This document shows positions 37,242 through 47,603 of a stretch of 64,000 nucleotides of DNA, one piece after another. The DNA is taken from contig NZ_GG668578.1 in assembly GCF_000160755.1 (NCBI RefSeq), positions 265,895 to 329,894 of the forward strand, written 5' to 3'. The stretch comes from Proteus mirabilis ATCC 29906. GTDB taxonomy: Bacteria > Pseudomonadota > Gammaproteobacteria > Enterobacterales > Enterobacteriaceae. The notes under the pieces are model-generated. The model searched no databases and had not been told where the DNA came from. It was given only the letters and a program-made list of their open reading frames with translations. Position 1 is the stretch's first letter. Every line of letters begins with the position of its first letter. A program made the translations under genes and the position numbers.

Positions 37242-37595
37242 TCAGAAAGTCAAAATCTTATCCGCGTCGAGAGTCCATTGTGCTAAGTCCACCAATGTCC
37301 CAAGTTCAGCACCATCCACTAAAGGTAATTCACTGATACCACGAGTATCTGTACAGGTTTTGCATAACTTAACAGGGACGTTTTGTGCCGTTAAAATTTC
37401 TAACATTTGTTGGAGGTTGTAACCTTCTTTGGGTTGCTGATGAGCCAGTGCACCGGTTACCGCATCAGACATTAAAAAGATATTTAATTGCGTTTCTGGA
37501 TGTTGCTCTTTTAAAGTAATAGATAAACGCAGTGCGTTAAATAATGATTCATTACCGTATGCTGCACCATTTGCAATCACTAATACTTTGCTCAT
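37242..37595 (-). CDS. ychN: YchN family DsrE-type protein
   Basis: DsrE/DsrF-like protein of 117 residues, same length as and strongly resembling E. coli YchN (VIANGAAYGNESLFNALRL, MLEILTAQNVPVKLCKTC, LAQWTLDADKILTF). The conserved Cys pair in KLCKTCTD is the likely sulfur-handling site. YchN forms homohexamers; role unclear. In E. coli ychN is elsewhere, so its place between mscK and acrR is a local difference. Ribosome site GGAAG present. Confidence 0.9.
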   Translation of the reverse strand: MSKVLVIANGAAYGNESLFNALRLSITLKEQHPETQLNIFLMSDAVTGALAHQQPKEGYNLQQMLEILTAQNVPVKLCKTCTDTRGISELPLVDGAELGTLVDLAQWTLDADKILTF

Positions 37596-37623
37596 GAACT
37601 TCTTCCTTATGTTTAAGAATAAA

Positions 37624-38268
37624 TTAAGATAGCGCCGATATTCTCATATTTACGCTATGCTTAATCATATCAATAAAACTATCAACCAAATATTGACTTT
37701 CCTCTTTAATAGAAAAACTTTCTGGTGAAAATAACCAATTTTCAGCAAGCCCTGTCATCATAGCTCTTAACATAATCGCAGCTCTTCTTAAATCAAGGTT
37801 GGCTGGGAGTTGTTTTTTTTCGATACAGCGAGATAAAGATTGCTCTATTCTAGAGTAATCGGCTGCACATAATTCTCGGCGGATTTCAACAATTGGTGTC
37901 ATTTCACCAACAAATTCGCACTTATGGAAATATATTTCTAGAAGTGCATTATGTTTCGGATCTTCGACAATTGATGTCAATATGTAAATAAGCAATTCTC
38001 TTAATACAAATAGTGGATCATCTGGATATTTTGATTGATACTCTAATTCTAATGATTCTATTTTTAAGTCGGTGAGTTCACACGCTTCAGTAAATAAATC
38101 CACTTTATTCTTAAAGTGCCAATATATTGCACCTCGAGTTACTCCGGCCTCGGTTGCAATATCTGAAAGTGATGTGGCAGAAACACCTTGCACAGTAAAT
38201 AGCCTAAGTGCAGCATCAATAATCTGCTGTCTTGTCTCTTGTGCTTGGCGTTTAGTTTTTCGTGCCAT
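37624..38268 (-). CDS. acrR: TetR family repressor AcrR
   Basis: Repressor of the divergent acrAB pump genes, 214 residues. The N-terminal HTH reads TSLSDIATEAGVTRGAIYWHFKNKVDLF at about residues 33-60, close to E. coli AcrR; the C-terminal half is the ligand-binding helical domain. The operator is in the gap before acrA. Mutations here commonly raise efflux; no damage is visible in this copy. Confidence 0.94.
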   Translation of the reverse strand: MARKTKRQAQETRQQIIDAALRLFTVQGVSATSLSDIATEAGVTRGAIYWHFKNKVDLFTEACELTDLKIESLELEYQSKYPDDPLFVLRELLIYILTSIVEDPKHNALLEIYFHKCEFVGEMTPIVEIRRELCAADYSRIEQSLSRCIEKKQLPANLDLRRAAIMLRAMMTGLAENWLFSPESFSIKEESQYLVDSFIDMIKHSVNMRISALS

Positions 38269-38296
38269 TATTCCTCGATTTTGACTGAAGTTAATT

Positions 38297-38320
38297 TACA
38301 TACATTCATGTATGTTTGTA
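38297..38320. promoter_or_regulatory. AcrR operator
   Basis: ACATACAT-TC-ATGTATGT (38298-38315) is a perfect dyad; the E. coli AcrR box has the same TACATACATT outer sequence. It lies between the divergent acrR and acrA starts, near a TATACA -10-like element. Confidence 0.8.
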
Positions 38321-38393
38321 CTATACATCGCAATCATTCATCAACTTAATTATTTTTTATCCCGGGAAACAACTTTTGAATAGAGGTTTTCTT

Positions 38394-39584
38394 ATGCGAA
38401 AAAACAGAGGGGTTTTGCCTCTGGCTCTGTTAGTGCTTTCAGGCAGCTTGGTTATTGCTGGATGTGGCGACAAAAATCAGTCTGCTGGAGGTCCACCTCC
38501 TGCTCCTGCTGTAGGTGTTGTTACATTAGATGCGAAACCACTGACTATCACAACAGACTTACCTGGTCGTACATCTGCTTATCGTATCGCAGAGGTTCGC
38601 CCTCAGGTTGGCGGCATCATCTTAAAACGCAATTACACCGAAGGTAGTTATGTAGAAGCAGGAACATCTTTGTACCAAATCGATCCTGCTATTTTTCAAG
38701 CTACATTAAACAGTGCTCAAGCTAATTTAGCAAAAGCGAAAGCGAATGCTGAAATTGCTCGCCTAACTGTAGAGCGCTATAAACCTCTACTCGGCACCAA
38801 TTATGTCAGTAAACAAGATTTTGATACCGCAACATCTCAGTACGCTCAAGCTGTTGCTGCAGTAAAAGCAGCTGAAGCTACAGTGACTAATGCAAAAATT
38901 AATCTTGAATATACCAAAGTCACCGCACCAATTTCTGGCCGTTCAGGTAAATCAACGGTAACAGAAGGCGCATTAGTTGCACCTGGTCAGCAAGTGGCTT
39001 TAACAACCGTTCAGCAAATCGATCCGATTTATGTCGATGTGACACAATCGAGTGAAGATTATCTGAAATTAAAAAATGAAATTGAAAGTGGCATTGTTCG
39101 TCAAGAGCAAGGTAAACCTGTTGTTCACTTAACCTTAACCAATGGTCAATCCTACGCTCAAAAAGGTCATTTAGAATTTTCTGATGTGACCGTTGATGAA
39201 TCCACAGGCTCTATCACTATGCGTGCAATCGTACCTAATCCTAAAGGTGAATTACTGCCTGGTATGTTTGTTCGTACAAAATTAGAAAATGGTATTCGTC
39301 AAAATGCTATTTTGATCCCACAACAAGCTGTTATTCGTACTCCTCGTGGTGAAGCAACAACCATGGTCGTTAATAAAGACAACGTGGTTGAAGTGCGTAC
39401 TATTGAAGTATCACAAGCAGTTGGTAATAAGTGGCTAGTGAATAGTGGTGTTCAGGTTGGTGACCGCGTTATCGTTTCGGGGCTACAAAAAGCAAAACCT
39501 GAAATGAAGGTTACGCCACAAGAAGAAAATTTAGATGCAACAGCATCAACTGAAAAATCTGAACCAGCGAAGGATCCTCAATAA
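38394..39584 (+). CDS. acrA: Efflux RND periplasmic adaptor AcrA
   Basis: Membrane-fusion lipoprotein of the AcrAB-TolC pump. The ATG at 38394 (GAGG ribosome site) gives MRKNRGV... with lipobox LVIAGC, so the protein is anchored in the inner membrane facing the periplasm; 396 residues. The upstream frame to 38316 would spoil the signal. The hairpin domain (SAQANLAKAKANAEIARL) and lipoyl/beta-barrel parts (APISGRSGKSTVTEGALV) are typical. acrB follows after 14 bp. Confidence 0.95.
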   Translation: MRKNRGVLPLALLVLSGSLVIAGCGDKNQSAGGPPPAPAVGVVTLDAKPLTITTDLPGRTSAYRIAEVRPQVGGIILKRNYTEGSYVEAGTSLYQIDPAIFQATLNSAQANLAKAKANAEIARLTVERYKPLLGTNYVSKQDFDTATSQYAQAVAAVKAAEATVTNAKINLEYTKVTAPISGRSGKSTVTEGALVAPGQQVALTTVQQIDPIYVDVTQSSEDYLKLKNEIESGIVRQEQGKPVVHLTLTNGQSYAQKGHLEFSDVTVDESTGSITMRAIVPNPKGELLPGMFVRTKLENGIRQNAILIPQQAVIRTPRGEATTMVVNKDNVVEVRTIEVSQAVGNKWLVNSGVQVGDRVIVSGLQKAKPEMKVTPQEENLDATASTEKSEPAKDPQ

Positions 39585-39598
39585 GGAGTCGATGATCT

Positions 39599-42500
39599 AT
39601 GCCTAAGTTTTTTATAGACAGACCAATATTTGCGTGGGTAATTGCCATAATTACCATGCTTGCTGGTCTTTTGGCACTCATCAAACTGCCTGTTGCACAA
39701 TATCCAACGATTGCACCGCCAGCGATTTCCATCTCTGCGGTCTATCCAGGAGCTGATGCAACCACGGTACAGAATACTGTAACCCAAGTTATCGAACAGA
39801 ATATGAATGGTATCGATAACATGGTTTATATGTCTTCAACCAGTGATTCTGCAGGTATGATGAATATCACGCTGACCTTTGAAGCTGGTACTGACCCTGA
39901 TATTGCGCAAGTCCAAGTGCAAAATAAATTGCAATTGGCAATGCCTCTTTTACCTCAGGAAGTACAACAACAAGGGATTAGTGTCGATAAATCTTCTAGT
40001 TCATTCTTAATGGTTGCAGGTTTTATCTCTGGTGATGGCTCGATGTCACAAGATGACATCGCCGACTATGTAGGTGCAACAATTAAAGATCCATTAAGCC
40101 GTGTCACAGGGGTGGGTGAAACGCAGTTATTTGGTACACAATACGCGATGCGTATTTGGTTAGATCCAGATAAACTGGTGAAATATAACATGACCACACT
40201 TGATGTTATTAATGCGATTAAATCGCAAAATAACCAAGTGGCGGCAGGTCAATTAGGTGGTACGCCACCAGTGCCTGGTCAGCGTTTAAATGTATCTATC
40301 ATTGCGCAAACTCGACTTAATACACCTGAGCAATTTGCTGATATTCTGATGAAAGTCAATCAAGACGGTTCACAGGTTAAGCTAAAAGATCTGGGTATTG
40401 TTGAGATGGGGGCTGAAAACTACAGCACGATTGCTCGCTTTAATGGCTTACCTGCAGCAGGTATTGGTATTAAACTGGCAACAGGTGCTAACGCCCTTGA
40501 TACCGCAACAGCAGTACGTGCGGCACTGGCTGATATGGAGCCATTCTTCCCTTCTGGATTAGAGGTCGTTTATCCTTACGATACAACACCATTTGTTAAG
40601 ATCTCTATTTTTGAAGTGGTTAAAACGCTCGTTGAAGCCATTATGCTGGTATTTGTAGTCATGTATCTGTTCTTACAGAACTTCCGTGCTACATTAATTC
40701 CAACCATTGCTGTACCCGTCGTATTATTAGGGACTTTCGCCATATTGTCCGCGTTTGGCTATTCGATAAACACCTTGACGATGTTCGCGATGGTACTTGC
40801 CATCGGTCTACTGGTTGATGATGCTATCGTTGTAGTAGAAAACGTTGAACGTGTGATGCAAGAGGAAGGACTGTCACCTAAAGAAGCGACACGTAAGTCT
40901 ATGGGACAAATCCAAGGTGCATTGGTGGGTATTGCCCTCGTGTTATCTGCGGTATTTATTCCAATGGCATTCTTTGGTGGTTCAACGGGTGCGATTTACC
41001 GACAGTTCTCAGTTACTATTGTATCAGCGATGGTGCTGTCTGTTTTCGTGGCATTGATTTTAACCCCTGCACTTTGTGCGACATTGTTAAAACCAATCCC
41101 GAAAGGCAGCCATGGTGTACAAACAGGTTTCTTTGGTTGGTTTAACCGCGTTTTTGAAAAAAGTAGTCACCACTATACAGACAGTGTTTCTCGTACACTG
41201 CGTGGTACAGGTCGTTACTTACTGATCTACGTCTTACTTGTTGCTGCTATGGCAATTATGTTTGTGCGTTTACCGGCGTCTTTCTTACCAGAAGAAGACC
41301 AAGGGGTATTACTGACAATGGTTCAGTTGCCCGCTGGATCAACCCAAGAGCAAACTCAAGACGTATTAGCACAAGTCAATGACTACTTTAATACTAAAGA
41401 AAAAGATGTGGTTAAGTCGGTCTTTACCGTCAGCGGCTTTGGTTTTGGTGGTCAAGGTCAAAACATGGGGCTTGCTTTCGTCGTATTAAATGATTGGGAT
41501 GAGCGTAAATCAGACCAAGACAAAGTCCCTGCTATTGTCGGTCGTGCTAACCAAGCTCTTTCTCAAATTAAAGAAGCCTTTGTTTACTCCTTTAATATTC
41601 CAGCGATTGTTGAGTTAGGCTCTGCAGGTGGTTTTGAATTCGAGTTAATCGATAATGCCAACCTGGGACACGAAAAACTCATGGAAGCAAGAAACCAATT
41701 GCTTGGAATGGCAGCACAAGAGCCACAAATGTTGACGGGTGTGCGTCCTAACGGTCAAGAAGATACCTCTCAGTATCGTCTTTATATCGACTTAGAAAAA
41801 GCACAAGCTCAAGGTGTTGCGGTCAGTGATATCTACTCAACATTAGGTACGATGTTTGGTGGTAGCTACGTTAACGACTTTATCGACCGTGGTCGTGTGA
41901 AGAAAGTTTACGTTCAAGCAGAATCACAATTCCGCATGTTGCCACAAGATATTGCTAATCTTTATGTTCGTAACAATGCGGGTCAGATGGTGCCTTTCTC
42001 ATCCTTCATTGATACTAGTAAAGATCCTTGGTTATATGGCTCACCACGTTTAGAGCGTTATAATGGTTTACCAGCTGTCCAGATCCAAGGTAGTGCAACA
42101 CCAGGACAAAGTAGTGGTGATGCAATGCTAATGATGGAACAACTCGCCAGCAAATTACCAAGTGGTATTGGCTACGAGTGGACGGGTATGTCATACCAAG
42201 AACGTCTATCAGGTAACCAAGCGCCAGCACTGTATACTATTTCATTAATTGTAGTATTCCTTTGTTTGGCGGCACTCTATGAGAGTTGGTCAGTGCCTTT
42301 CTCAGTTATGTTAGTCGTACCTTTAGGGGTCATTGGTGCATTAGCATTTACTACATTGAGAGGGCTTGAAAACGACGTTTACTTTAAGGTTGGGCTACTT
42401 ACCACCATTGGGTTATCGGCGAAGAACGCCATATTGATTGTCGAATTCGCCAAAGACTTAATGGAAAAAGAGGGTAAAGGGCTAGTAGAAGCGACGTTAG

Positions 42501-42757
42501 ACTCCGTTAGAATGCGTCTACGTCCAATTCTAATGACATCGTTAGCCTTTATGCTTGGGGTTATTCCTCTGGTATTAAGTAACGGTGCAGGCTCCGGTGC
42601 GCAAAACTCAGTAGGTACAGGGGTATTCGGTGGTATGATTGCCGCGACATCCCTTGCTATTTACTTTGTTCCTATTTTCTTCGTTGTGATCCGCAGAAGG
42701 TTTGCGAAGAAAAACGAAGACTTAGAGCACCCAAACTATCCGCACCAAACTAAGTAA
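39599..42757 (+). CDS. acrB: Multidrug efflux RND pump AcrB
   Basis: Inner-membrane proton-driven drug exporter, 1052 residues, twelve membrane segments and two large periplasmic loops. The proton relay pair is in [18 protein letters not shown] (Asp pair near 407-408), with the matching Lys/Thr region in [15 protein letters not shown] and beyond. The N terminus [21 protein letters not shown] is the RND hallmark. Co-transcribed with acrA under AcrR; a terminator follows. Confidence 0.97.
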   Translation: MPKFFIDRPIFAWVIAIITMLAGLLALIKLPVAQYPTIAPPAISISAVYPGADATTVQNTVTQVIEQNMNGIDNMVYMSSTSDSAGMMNITLTFEAGTDPDIAQVQVQNKLQLAMPLLPQEVQQQGISVDKSSSSFLMVAGFISGDGSMSQDDIADYVGATIKDPLSRVTGVGETQLFGTQYAMRIWLDPDKLVKYNMTTLDVINAIKSQNNQVAAGQLGGTPPVPGQRLNVSIIAQTRLNTPEQFADILMKVNQDGSQVKLKDLGIVEMGAENYSTIARFNGLPAAGIGIKLATGANALDTATAVRAALADMEPFFPSGLEVVYPYDTTPFVKISIFEVVKTLVEAIMLVFVVMYLFLQNFRATLIPTIAVPVVLLGTFAILSAFGYSINTLTMFAMVLAIGLLVDDAIVVVENVERVMQEEGLSPKEATRKSMGQIQGALVGIALVLSAVFIPMAFFGGSTGAIYRQFSVTIVSAMVLSVFVALILTPALCATLLKPIPKGSHGVQTGFFGWFNRVFEKSSHHYTDSVSRTLRGTGRYLLIYVLLVAAMAIMFVRLPASFLPEEDQGVLLTMVQLPAGSTQEQTQDVLAQVNDYFNTKEKDVVKSVFTVSGFGFGGQGQNMGLAFVVLNDWDERKSDQDKVPAIVGRANQALSQIKEAFVYSFNIPAIVELGSAGGFEFELIDNANLGHEKLMEARNQLLGMAAQEPQMLTGVRPNGQEDTSQYRLYIDLEKAQAQGVAVSDIYSTLGTMFGGSYVNDFIDRGRVKKVYVQAESQFRMLPQDIANLYVRNNAGQMVPFSSFIDTSKDPWLYGSPRLERYNGLPAVQIQGSATPGQSSGDAMLMMEQLASKLPSGIGYEWTGMSYQERLSGNQAPALYTISLIVVFLCLAALYESWSVPFSVMLVVPLGVIGALAFTTLRGLENDVYFKVGLLTTIGLSAKNAILIVEFAKDLMEKEGKGLVEATLDSVRMRLRPILMTSLAFMLGVIPLVLSNGAGSGAQNSVGTGVFGGMIAATSLAIYFVPIFFVVIRRRFAKKNEDLEHPNYPHQTK

Positions 42758-42801
42758 TCATTATGCTATACCACAGCCAACATAATTTGTTGGCTACCCA
42801 T

Positions 42802-42830
42802 CAAAAAGGTCGCTTAGCGGCCTTTTTGTT
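42802..42830 (+). terminator. Terminator of acrAB
   Basis: AAAAAGGTCGC and GCGGCCTTTTT pair with one G-T, followed by TTTATTTT, 45 bp after acrB. Confidence 0.85.
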
Positions 42831-43414
42831 TTATTTTAATTTTTCGTGTTAATCCCGCCCCTTTATATTGTTATCAATTAAAGAAAAACATATCCCTAAT
42901 CAATAAATCAGTTTAATTTTTTTCTTATATATGACTTTTTGTCAAATTTAACGCACTATTTTTTATTAATATCAGCTTATCACCAAGACTATTTAGCGAT
43001 ATAAGACATTTTTAGCAAACAAATACTAGGATAATCATCAAGTTAATTATCCTTACTTTTACGCTTCTCAACTAAATTTTTACGAAAATAGACAAATTTC
43101 TATCGCTCAGATAGTGACTTATGCAATAATAGTGCTATATTAAGCGTACAGTACTTTTATTTTGTACACTTTTTCAACTTGCATTGAATGTAGTTTCGTA
43201 TTTAAATACCTTTTTCAAATTACACCATTACTATGTAGAAATAATAAAAACAATTATTAAACATTATTGGTATATGAATAAAATATAAAGTTGCTGTTTA
43301 TTTTAAGATTGTTTAATTAATTCATTACTGAATTAAGCCGCAAGCTTCATTAATAGCTAATTTATCAGTATTAATTATTAGTGTTTCTTTAGCATAATTC
43401 AGTCACAATAAGCT
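42831..43414. other. AT-rich upstream region of tomB-hha
   Basis: About 580 bp, strongly AT-rich, no ORF worth reporting. Such curved AT-rich DNA before hha is a likely H-NS/Hha target (inference). No other element recognised. Confidence 0.45.
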
Positions 43415-43777
43415 ATGGACGAATATTCACCAGAAAAAATAGATTTAGCTGAATTGTCATTTTTATGTGAAGAGCTATTACAGCAAGCATTAAGCTCATT
43501 AGATAAAGGTACCGCAGTTTGGAACAATGATCTAAGTAGCACAAAAAGCGTTGACCTTAATGCCCTAATTGATCACATTATGGGCTTTAGTTGGCTGTTT
43601 AAGATAAAATATCCTGATAAACACGCTATTAACACTTTAATGGAAGAGTGCATAGAAGAGACTTATCGGTTATTCGGTAGTGACTCCATTTCCTACTCGG
43701 AATTGAATAATTGGAAAGAGTTAAACTATTCACTGTTAACGCTTATCGATAAAAATCCTAAAAGTTATATCAAGTAA
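43415..43777 (+). CDS. tomB: Hha toxicity modulator TomB
   Basis: Protein of 120 residues resembling E. coli TomB/YbaJ (MDEYSPEKIDLAELSFLCEEL; LNALIDHIMGFSWLFKIKYPD). It acts with Hha as an antitoxin-like partner and in biofilm control in E. coli. hha follows 45 bp downstream in the same order and strand as E. coli, just beyond acrAB. Confidence 0.9.
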   Translation: MDEYSPEKIDLAELSFLCEELLQQALSSLDKGTAVWNNDLSSTKSVDLNALIDHIMGFSWLFKIKYPDKHAINTLMEECIEETYRLFGSDSISYSELNNWKELNYSLLTLIDKNPKSYIK

Positions 43778-43822
43778 ATTAAATTACCTTTAGTTTTATT
43801 TAAATTATAGAGAAAAGACAAC

Positions 43823-44026
43823 ATGACTAAAACAGACTATCTAATGCGTTTAAGAAAATGCACCTCAATCGAAACCCTTGAAAGAGTGATTGAAAAGAAC
43901 AAATATGAACTGACCGATGATGAGTTAGAGCTATTTTATTCAGCTGCAGACCATCGCTTAGCAGAGCTAACCATGAACAAACTTTATGACAAGATCCCAG
44001 CATCTGTTTGGAAATTTGTAAGATAA
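43823..44026 (+). CDS. hha: Hemolysin expression modulator Hha
   Basis: H-NS-partner protein of 67 residues, near identical in pattern to the YmoA/Hha family ([30 protein letters not shown], then [28 protein letters not shown]). It silences AT-rich and horizontally acquired genes together with H-NS. Second gene of the tomB-hha unit. Confidence 0.96.
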   Translation: MTKTDYLMRLRKCTSIETLERVIEKNKYELTDDELELFYSAADHRLAELTMNKLYDKIPASVWKFVR

Positions 44027-44417
44027 TCGTATTAGCAAGTAACCATTAGTATCCTCTTATTTTTACTATCTCTTTATAGTAATTGGGTTAATAGTTCTTA
44101 TTTTTAGGTATCGTTTTATTCATGCTTTTTTAATAAGTAAAATGATTACACACTATCATGCCGTGCTTATAACGGCATGACGGCATAATTCTTACAACTT
44201 CTCTTATTATTCATCTATAACGCGTAGGCGATAATAGGTGAAAGGCATTCTGTTTCTTATTAATTCACCAAACCCATATTGAGAGTAAATATAGTTAAAA
44301 AAACTATTAATTAAACAATATGTAAATAGAAATATGTTTAGATGCAAACGTTCAACGATACGATTACGATGAAGAAAGTAACTGGATAAAAAATAGCGGG
44401 ATTGCAATGCAGAAATT
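44027..44417. other. Intergenic region hha-ffs
   Basis: About 390 bp. It contains an inverted repeat ATGCCGT / ACGGCAT (7-nt loop, 44159-44179) but no T run after it. ORFs here run into the SRP RNA gene and are not credible. E. coli ybaY and neighbours are absent. Confidence 0.5.
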
Positions 44418-44529
44418 GGGTGGGGCCTTGCCAGCGACATCCCGGCACACACGACACCTGCCATGGCTGCTTCCTTCCGGACCTGACCGAGTTAACAAGT
44501 TAGTGTTGCGGGAGAACCAACAAGACCCC
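44418..44529 (-). ncRNA. ffs: 4.5S signal recognition particle RNA
   Basis: The minus strand shows the universally conserved SRP domain IV loop GGTCAGGTCCGGAAGG followed by AAGCAGCC, enclosed by a long hairpin whose closing arms are GGGGTCTTG... and ...CAAGGCCCC. About 112 nt, close to the 114 nt of E. coli ffs. It binds Ffh and guides membrane-protein insertion. Position between hha and tesB fits the E. coli order. Ends are approximate by 1-3 nt. Confidence 0.96.
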
Positions 44530-44816
44530 ATAGATTGTCTTATTGCTAAGACGATATGCATTATCTTTTAAAGCTATCCAAATAGCAAGGAAAGCCCAAC
44601 CAAGTGCTGATAAATTACTCAATAAGGCCTTATGCTTTGCCAAATTCTTTCAATTTATACCCTCTATTAGCTAATATCGCGATTGCTCCCCTATCAAATA
44701 AGGTGTTACGGCATTTTTAGCAAAATATAAACAGCAGATTATTTTTTTATCCGATAGCGGATTGTATATAATCAAAACTATAAAACATAATCTATCCGAT
44801 GATATATAGGTAAACT

Positions 44817-45692
44817 ATGAGCCAGGCATTAAAAAAACTTATCAACTTAATGGAGCTTGAAAAAATAGAAGAAGGCCTATTTAGAGGTCAAAGTGAAGAT
44901 TTAGGTTTACCACAAGTCTTTGGTGGACAAGTTGTTGGCCAAGCTCTTTATGCGGCAAAACAAACAATTGCTGATAATCGCTATGTTAATTCATTTCACA
45001 GCTATTTTTTACGACCTGGTGATAGCCATAAGCCTATTATTTACGATGTGGAATCTATCCGTGATGGTGGCTCATTTAGTACTCGTCGCGTCAGTGCTAT
45101 CCAACAAGGTAAGCCTATTTTTTATATGACCGTCTCTTTCCAAGAGTTTGAAGAAGGCTTTGAACATCAAGATATGATGCCTGAAGTCCCTTTTCCAAAT
45201 GATTTGATCTCTCAAGATGAGATATTGAAAAAACTTGCCCCAAAATTACCCGAACCGCTAAGAACACTCGCATTAAGAGAAACACCTTTTGAAGCACGCC
45301 CCGTGCAATATTTTAGCCCGTTTGGTTATGAGAAAGCACCTGCGGAACGTTATGTTTGGTATCGTAGTCGCGGAGAAATGCCATCTGATCCTTTCCTACA
45401 CCAATACTTATTAGGTTATATCTCTGATTTTGATTTTTTACCCACCTCACTGCAACCTTATGGTTTAGGTTTTATGGATCCGAGTTTACAAGTGGCTACC
45501 ATCGATCATTCCATGTGGTTCCATCGCCCATTTCGTGTTGATGACTGGTTACTTTATGCTATTGAAAGTCCATCAGCCTCAGGTGGTCGCGGATTTGTGA
45601 GAGGAAAAATGTTTAATATGAGTGGGCAACTAGTTGCCTCTTCTGTTCAAGAAGGTGTTATCCGCCAAAAACGAATAAAATCAAACAAATAA
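44817..45692 (+). CDS. tesB: Acyl-CoA thioesterase II
   Basis: Double-hotdog thioesterase of 291 residues hydrolysing medium/long acyl-CoA. Conserved blocks are [47 protein letters not shown], and in the second domain [15 protein letters not shown] [21 protein letters not shown]. It is adjacent to ffs and convergent with amtB as in E. coli. Confidence 0.95.
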   Translation: MSQALKKLINLMELEKIEEGLFRGQSEDLGLPQVFGGQVVGQALYAAKQTIADNRYVNSFHSYFLRPGDSHKPIIYDVESIRDGGSFSTRRVSAIQQGKPIFYMTVSFQEFEEGFEHQDMMPEVPFPNDLISQDEILKKLAPKLPEPLRTLALRETPFEARPVQYFSPFGYEKAPAERYVWYRSRGEMPSDPFLHQYLLGYISDFDFLPTSLQPYGLGFMDPSLQVATIDHSMWFHRPFRVDDWLLYAIESPSASGGRGFVRGKMFNMSGQLVASSVQEGVIRQKRIKSNK

Positions 45693-45703
45693 CGCAGTGA
45701 GAA

Positions 45704-45730
45704 TATTCCCCCCTCAGTTGAGGGGGAATA
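45704..45730. terminator. Hairpin between convergent tesB and amtB
   Basis: TATTCCCCC and GGGGGAATA form a strong stem, extended inside by CTCA/TGAG. No T run on either side; probably slows both polymerases or protects 3' ends. Confidence 0.6.
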
Positions 45731-45735
45731 GACCA

Positions 45736-47034
45736 TTACTGCTCGTACGCTCTTTCGCCATGAGTGGTTATATCTAATCCATCATGCTCTTCTTCTTGTG
45801 AGACACGCAATCCCACTAGCTTATCGGCAATTTTAAAGGCAATGTAAGCCACAACACTTGACCAAATAAGCGTAATCACAACACTAAATAATTGAGTTAG
45901 CACTTGCTTACCTAATGTCATATGCTCGCTATAACCAATGCCCCCTAAAAATGAAGCCGTAAATATGCCCGTTAATAAACAGCCCGCAATACCACAAGTA
46001 CCATGAATACCAAAAACATCACAGACATCATCTGCTTTTAACCAACGTTTAAGAACCACAACCCCCCAAAGCCCGATGATGCCAGCAATAATACCAATAA
46101 CCAAAGCACCAATAGGGCCTACGGTTCCCGCGGCTGGGGTAATAGCAACTAATCCCGCAATACATCCTGAACAACTACCTAACATAGAAGGTTTCCTTCT
46201 CACTAGCCATTCAGCAAATGTCCACGCAAGAACTGCACCTGCGGTAGCTACAACTGTATTTAAAAACGCCAATGCAGCAATACCATTAGCGCTCCCTGCA
46301 GAGCCTGCATTAAAACCAAACCAACCAATATAAAGTACCGCTGTACCAGTAAAGACCATAGGTAAATTATGTGGTTTAATCGCAGTATGTTGATAATCAC
46401 CTCGTTTACCTAGTAAGTAAGCACCAACAAGCGCTGCTACAGCGGCATTAATATGGACAACCGTCCCTCCCGCAAAATCTAATGCTCCATCATCGATAAG
46501 CCAACCACCTTCTCCCCATACCATATGGGCAATGGGAATATATGAAAAAGTAAACCAAATAACAGTAAAGATAAGCAGTGCTGAAAAACGAATACGTTCA
46601 CCTAATGCGCCAACAATCAGGGCCACGGTGATCACCGCAAAAGAGCCTTGAAATACAACATGCACATATTGATTAATTTCACCAGCAACAGAATCGACTG
46701 AAATATTATTGAGAAAAGTAAGTGACCACCCACCCCAAATCTTATTTCCAGCAGTAAACGCCAAACTATAGCCAAACATAATCCAAAGGATAATCACTAC
46801 ACTGAAAATCAACATCACTTGCGTCATTAGTGATAATACATTCTTACTGCGTAGTAACCCGCCATAAAAGAGTGCGATACCGGGAATAGTCATAAAAAAC
46901 ACCAATGCACTACAGATCAGCATAAAACTGTTGTCCGCTTTATCTATGTCTATTGTGGTGGCTCCAATCGCTAACTGAGGTAATAAAAAGTATGTAAGTG
47001 CTAACGTAAAAAAATAACTAATAAATCGTTTCAT
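45736..47034 (-). CDS. amtB: Ammonium transporter AmtB
   Basis: Trimeric ammonium channel of 432 residues. A cleavable signal (MKRFISYFF...AIGATT) is followed by eleven segments. AmtB landmarks include FFMTIPGIALFYGGLLRSKNVLS, the first pore His in GGTVVHINAAVAALVGA and the second in DVFGIHGTCGIAGCLLTG. It is the second gene of glnK-amtB, 12 bp after glnK, and is expected to respond to nitrogen limitation. Confidence 0.97.
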   Translation of the reverse strand: MKRFISYFFTLALTYFLLPQLAIGATTIDIDKADNSFMLICSALVFFMTIPGIALFYGGLLRSKNVLSLMTQVMLIFSVVIILWIMFGYSLAFTAGNKIWGGWSLTFLNNISVDSVAGEINQYVHVVFQGSFAVITVALIVGALGERIRFSALLIFTVIWFTFSYIPIAHMVWGEGGWLIDDGALDFAGGTVVHINAAVAALVGAYLLGKRGDYQHTAIKPHNLPMVFTGTAVLYIGWFGFNAGSAGSANGIAALAFLNTVVATAGAVLAWTFAEWLVRRKPSMLGSCSGCIAGLVAITPAAGTVGPIGALVIGIIAGIIGLWGVVVLKRWLKADDVCDVFGIHGTCGIAGCLLTGIFTASFLGGIGYSEHMTLGKQVLTQLFSVVITLIWSSVVAYIAFKIADKLVGLRVSQEEEHDGLDITTHGERAYEQ

Positions 47035-47046
47035 TTGTTAGCTCCT

Positions 47047-47385
47047 CTACAAGGCTTCTTCACCAGACTCTCCTGTACGAATACGGATCGCCTGCAATAA
47101 CTCTAAAACAAAAATTTTGCCATCTCCTACTTTACCAGTATCAGTAACTTGGCTTATGGCTTGTAGCACAGGCTCTAATTGCCCATCACAAACCGCTAAT
47201 TCTATTTTTACTTTAGGAAGAAAGTTAACCTCATACTCAGCGCCCCGATAAAGCTCGGCATGTCCTTTTTGTCGCCCATATCCTTTTACTTCACTGATTG
47301 TCATTCCGTTAATCCCAAGCTCAGAGAGTGACTCTCTTACATCTTCTAATTTAAATGGTTTAATAATCGCGATGATATATTTCAT
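47047..47385 (-). CDS. glnK: PII-type nitrogen regulator GlnK
   Basis: Trimeric PII protein of 112 residues from the ATG at 47385 (MKYIIAIIKPFKLEDV), which has GGAG upstream; the frame to 47418 would run over the promoter start point. The T-loop YRGAEYEVNFLPKVKIE carries the uridylylated tyrosine (Tyr51). GlnK blocks AmtB when nitrogen returns. A sigma-54 promoter with NtrC-like sites precedes it. Confidence 0.96.
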   Translation of the reverse strand: MKYIIAIIKPFKLEDVRESLSELGINGMTISEVKGYGRQKGHAELYRGAEYEVNFLPKVKIELAVCDGQLEPVLQAISQVTDTGKVGDGKIFVLELLQAIRIRTGESGEEAL

Positions 47386-47426
47386 ATAATTGCTCCATAC
47401 AGTTTTAGAAAGCGCCATACTGATAG

Positions 47427-47442
47427 AGCAAGAGATATGCCA
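47427..47442 (-). promoter_or_regulatory. Sigma-54 promoter of glnK-amtB
   Basis: On the minus strand TGGCAT-ATCTC-TTGCT: the GG (-24) and GC (-12) pairs are ten bases apart as required. The expected start lies about 30 bp before the glnK ATG. Confidence 0.8.
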
Positions 47443-47482
47443 ATACTTATTTCATTGATAAATAAATAAAAAATAAATATCA

Positions 47483-47541
47483 CTCACTAACTTAGTGCAA
47501 TAAATGCTCTTATCATGTCCACAATGCTAAAAATTGGGGCA
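47483..47541 (-). promoter_or_regulatory. Two NtrC-like enhancer sites of glnK
   Basis: Sites at 47483-47499 (minus strand TGCACTAAGTTAGTGAG, central dyad CACTAA-G-TTAGTG) and 47525-47541 (plus strand TGCTAAAAATTGGGGCA) resemble TGCACCA-N3-TGGTGCA. They fall about 75 and 117 bp upstream of the expected start, suitable enhancer distances. Confidence 0.5.
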
Positions 47542-47556
47542 AAAAGTGAGGCAATA

Positions 47557-47580
47557 AAAAACCCAGCATTGGCTGGGTTA
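47557..47580 (-). terminator. Terminator of mdlAB
   Basis: On the minus strand CCCAGC-CAAT-GCTGGG followed by six T residues, 25 bp after the mdlB stop. Confidence 0.85.
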
Positions 47581-47603
47581 GGATGAATGGAATTTAGATT
47601 ATA

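Noticed and set aside
44159..44179. Terminator of tomB-hha
   Set aside because: The ATGCCGT/ACGGCAT hairpin lacks a T run and is 130 bp after hha; role unclear, so it was not called as a terminator.
44207..44561. Two minus-strand ORFs (85 and 65 codons)
   Set aside because: Both run through the SRP RNA gene, whose structure and conserved loop fully explain the sequence.
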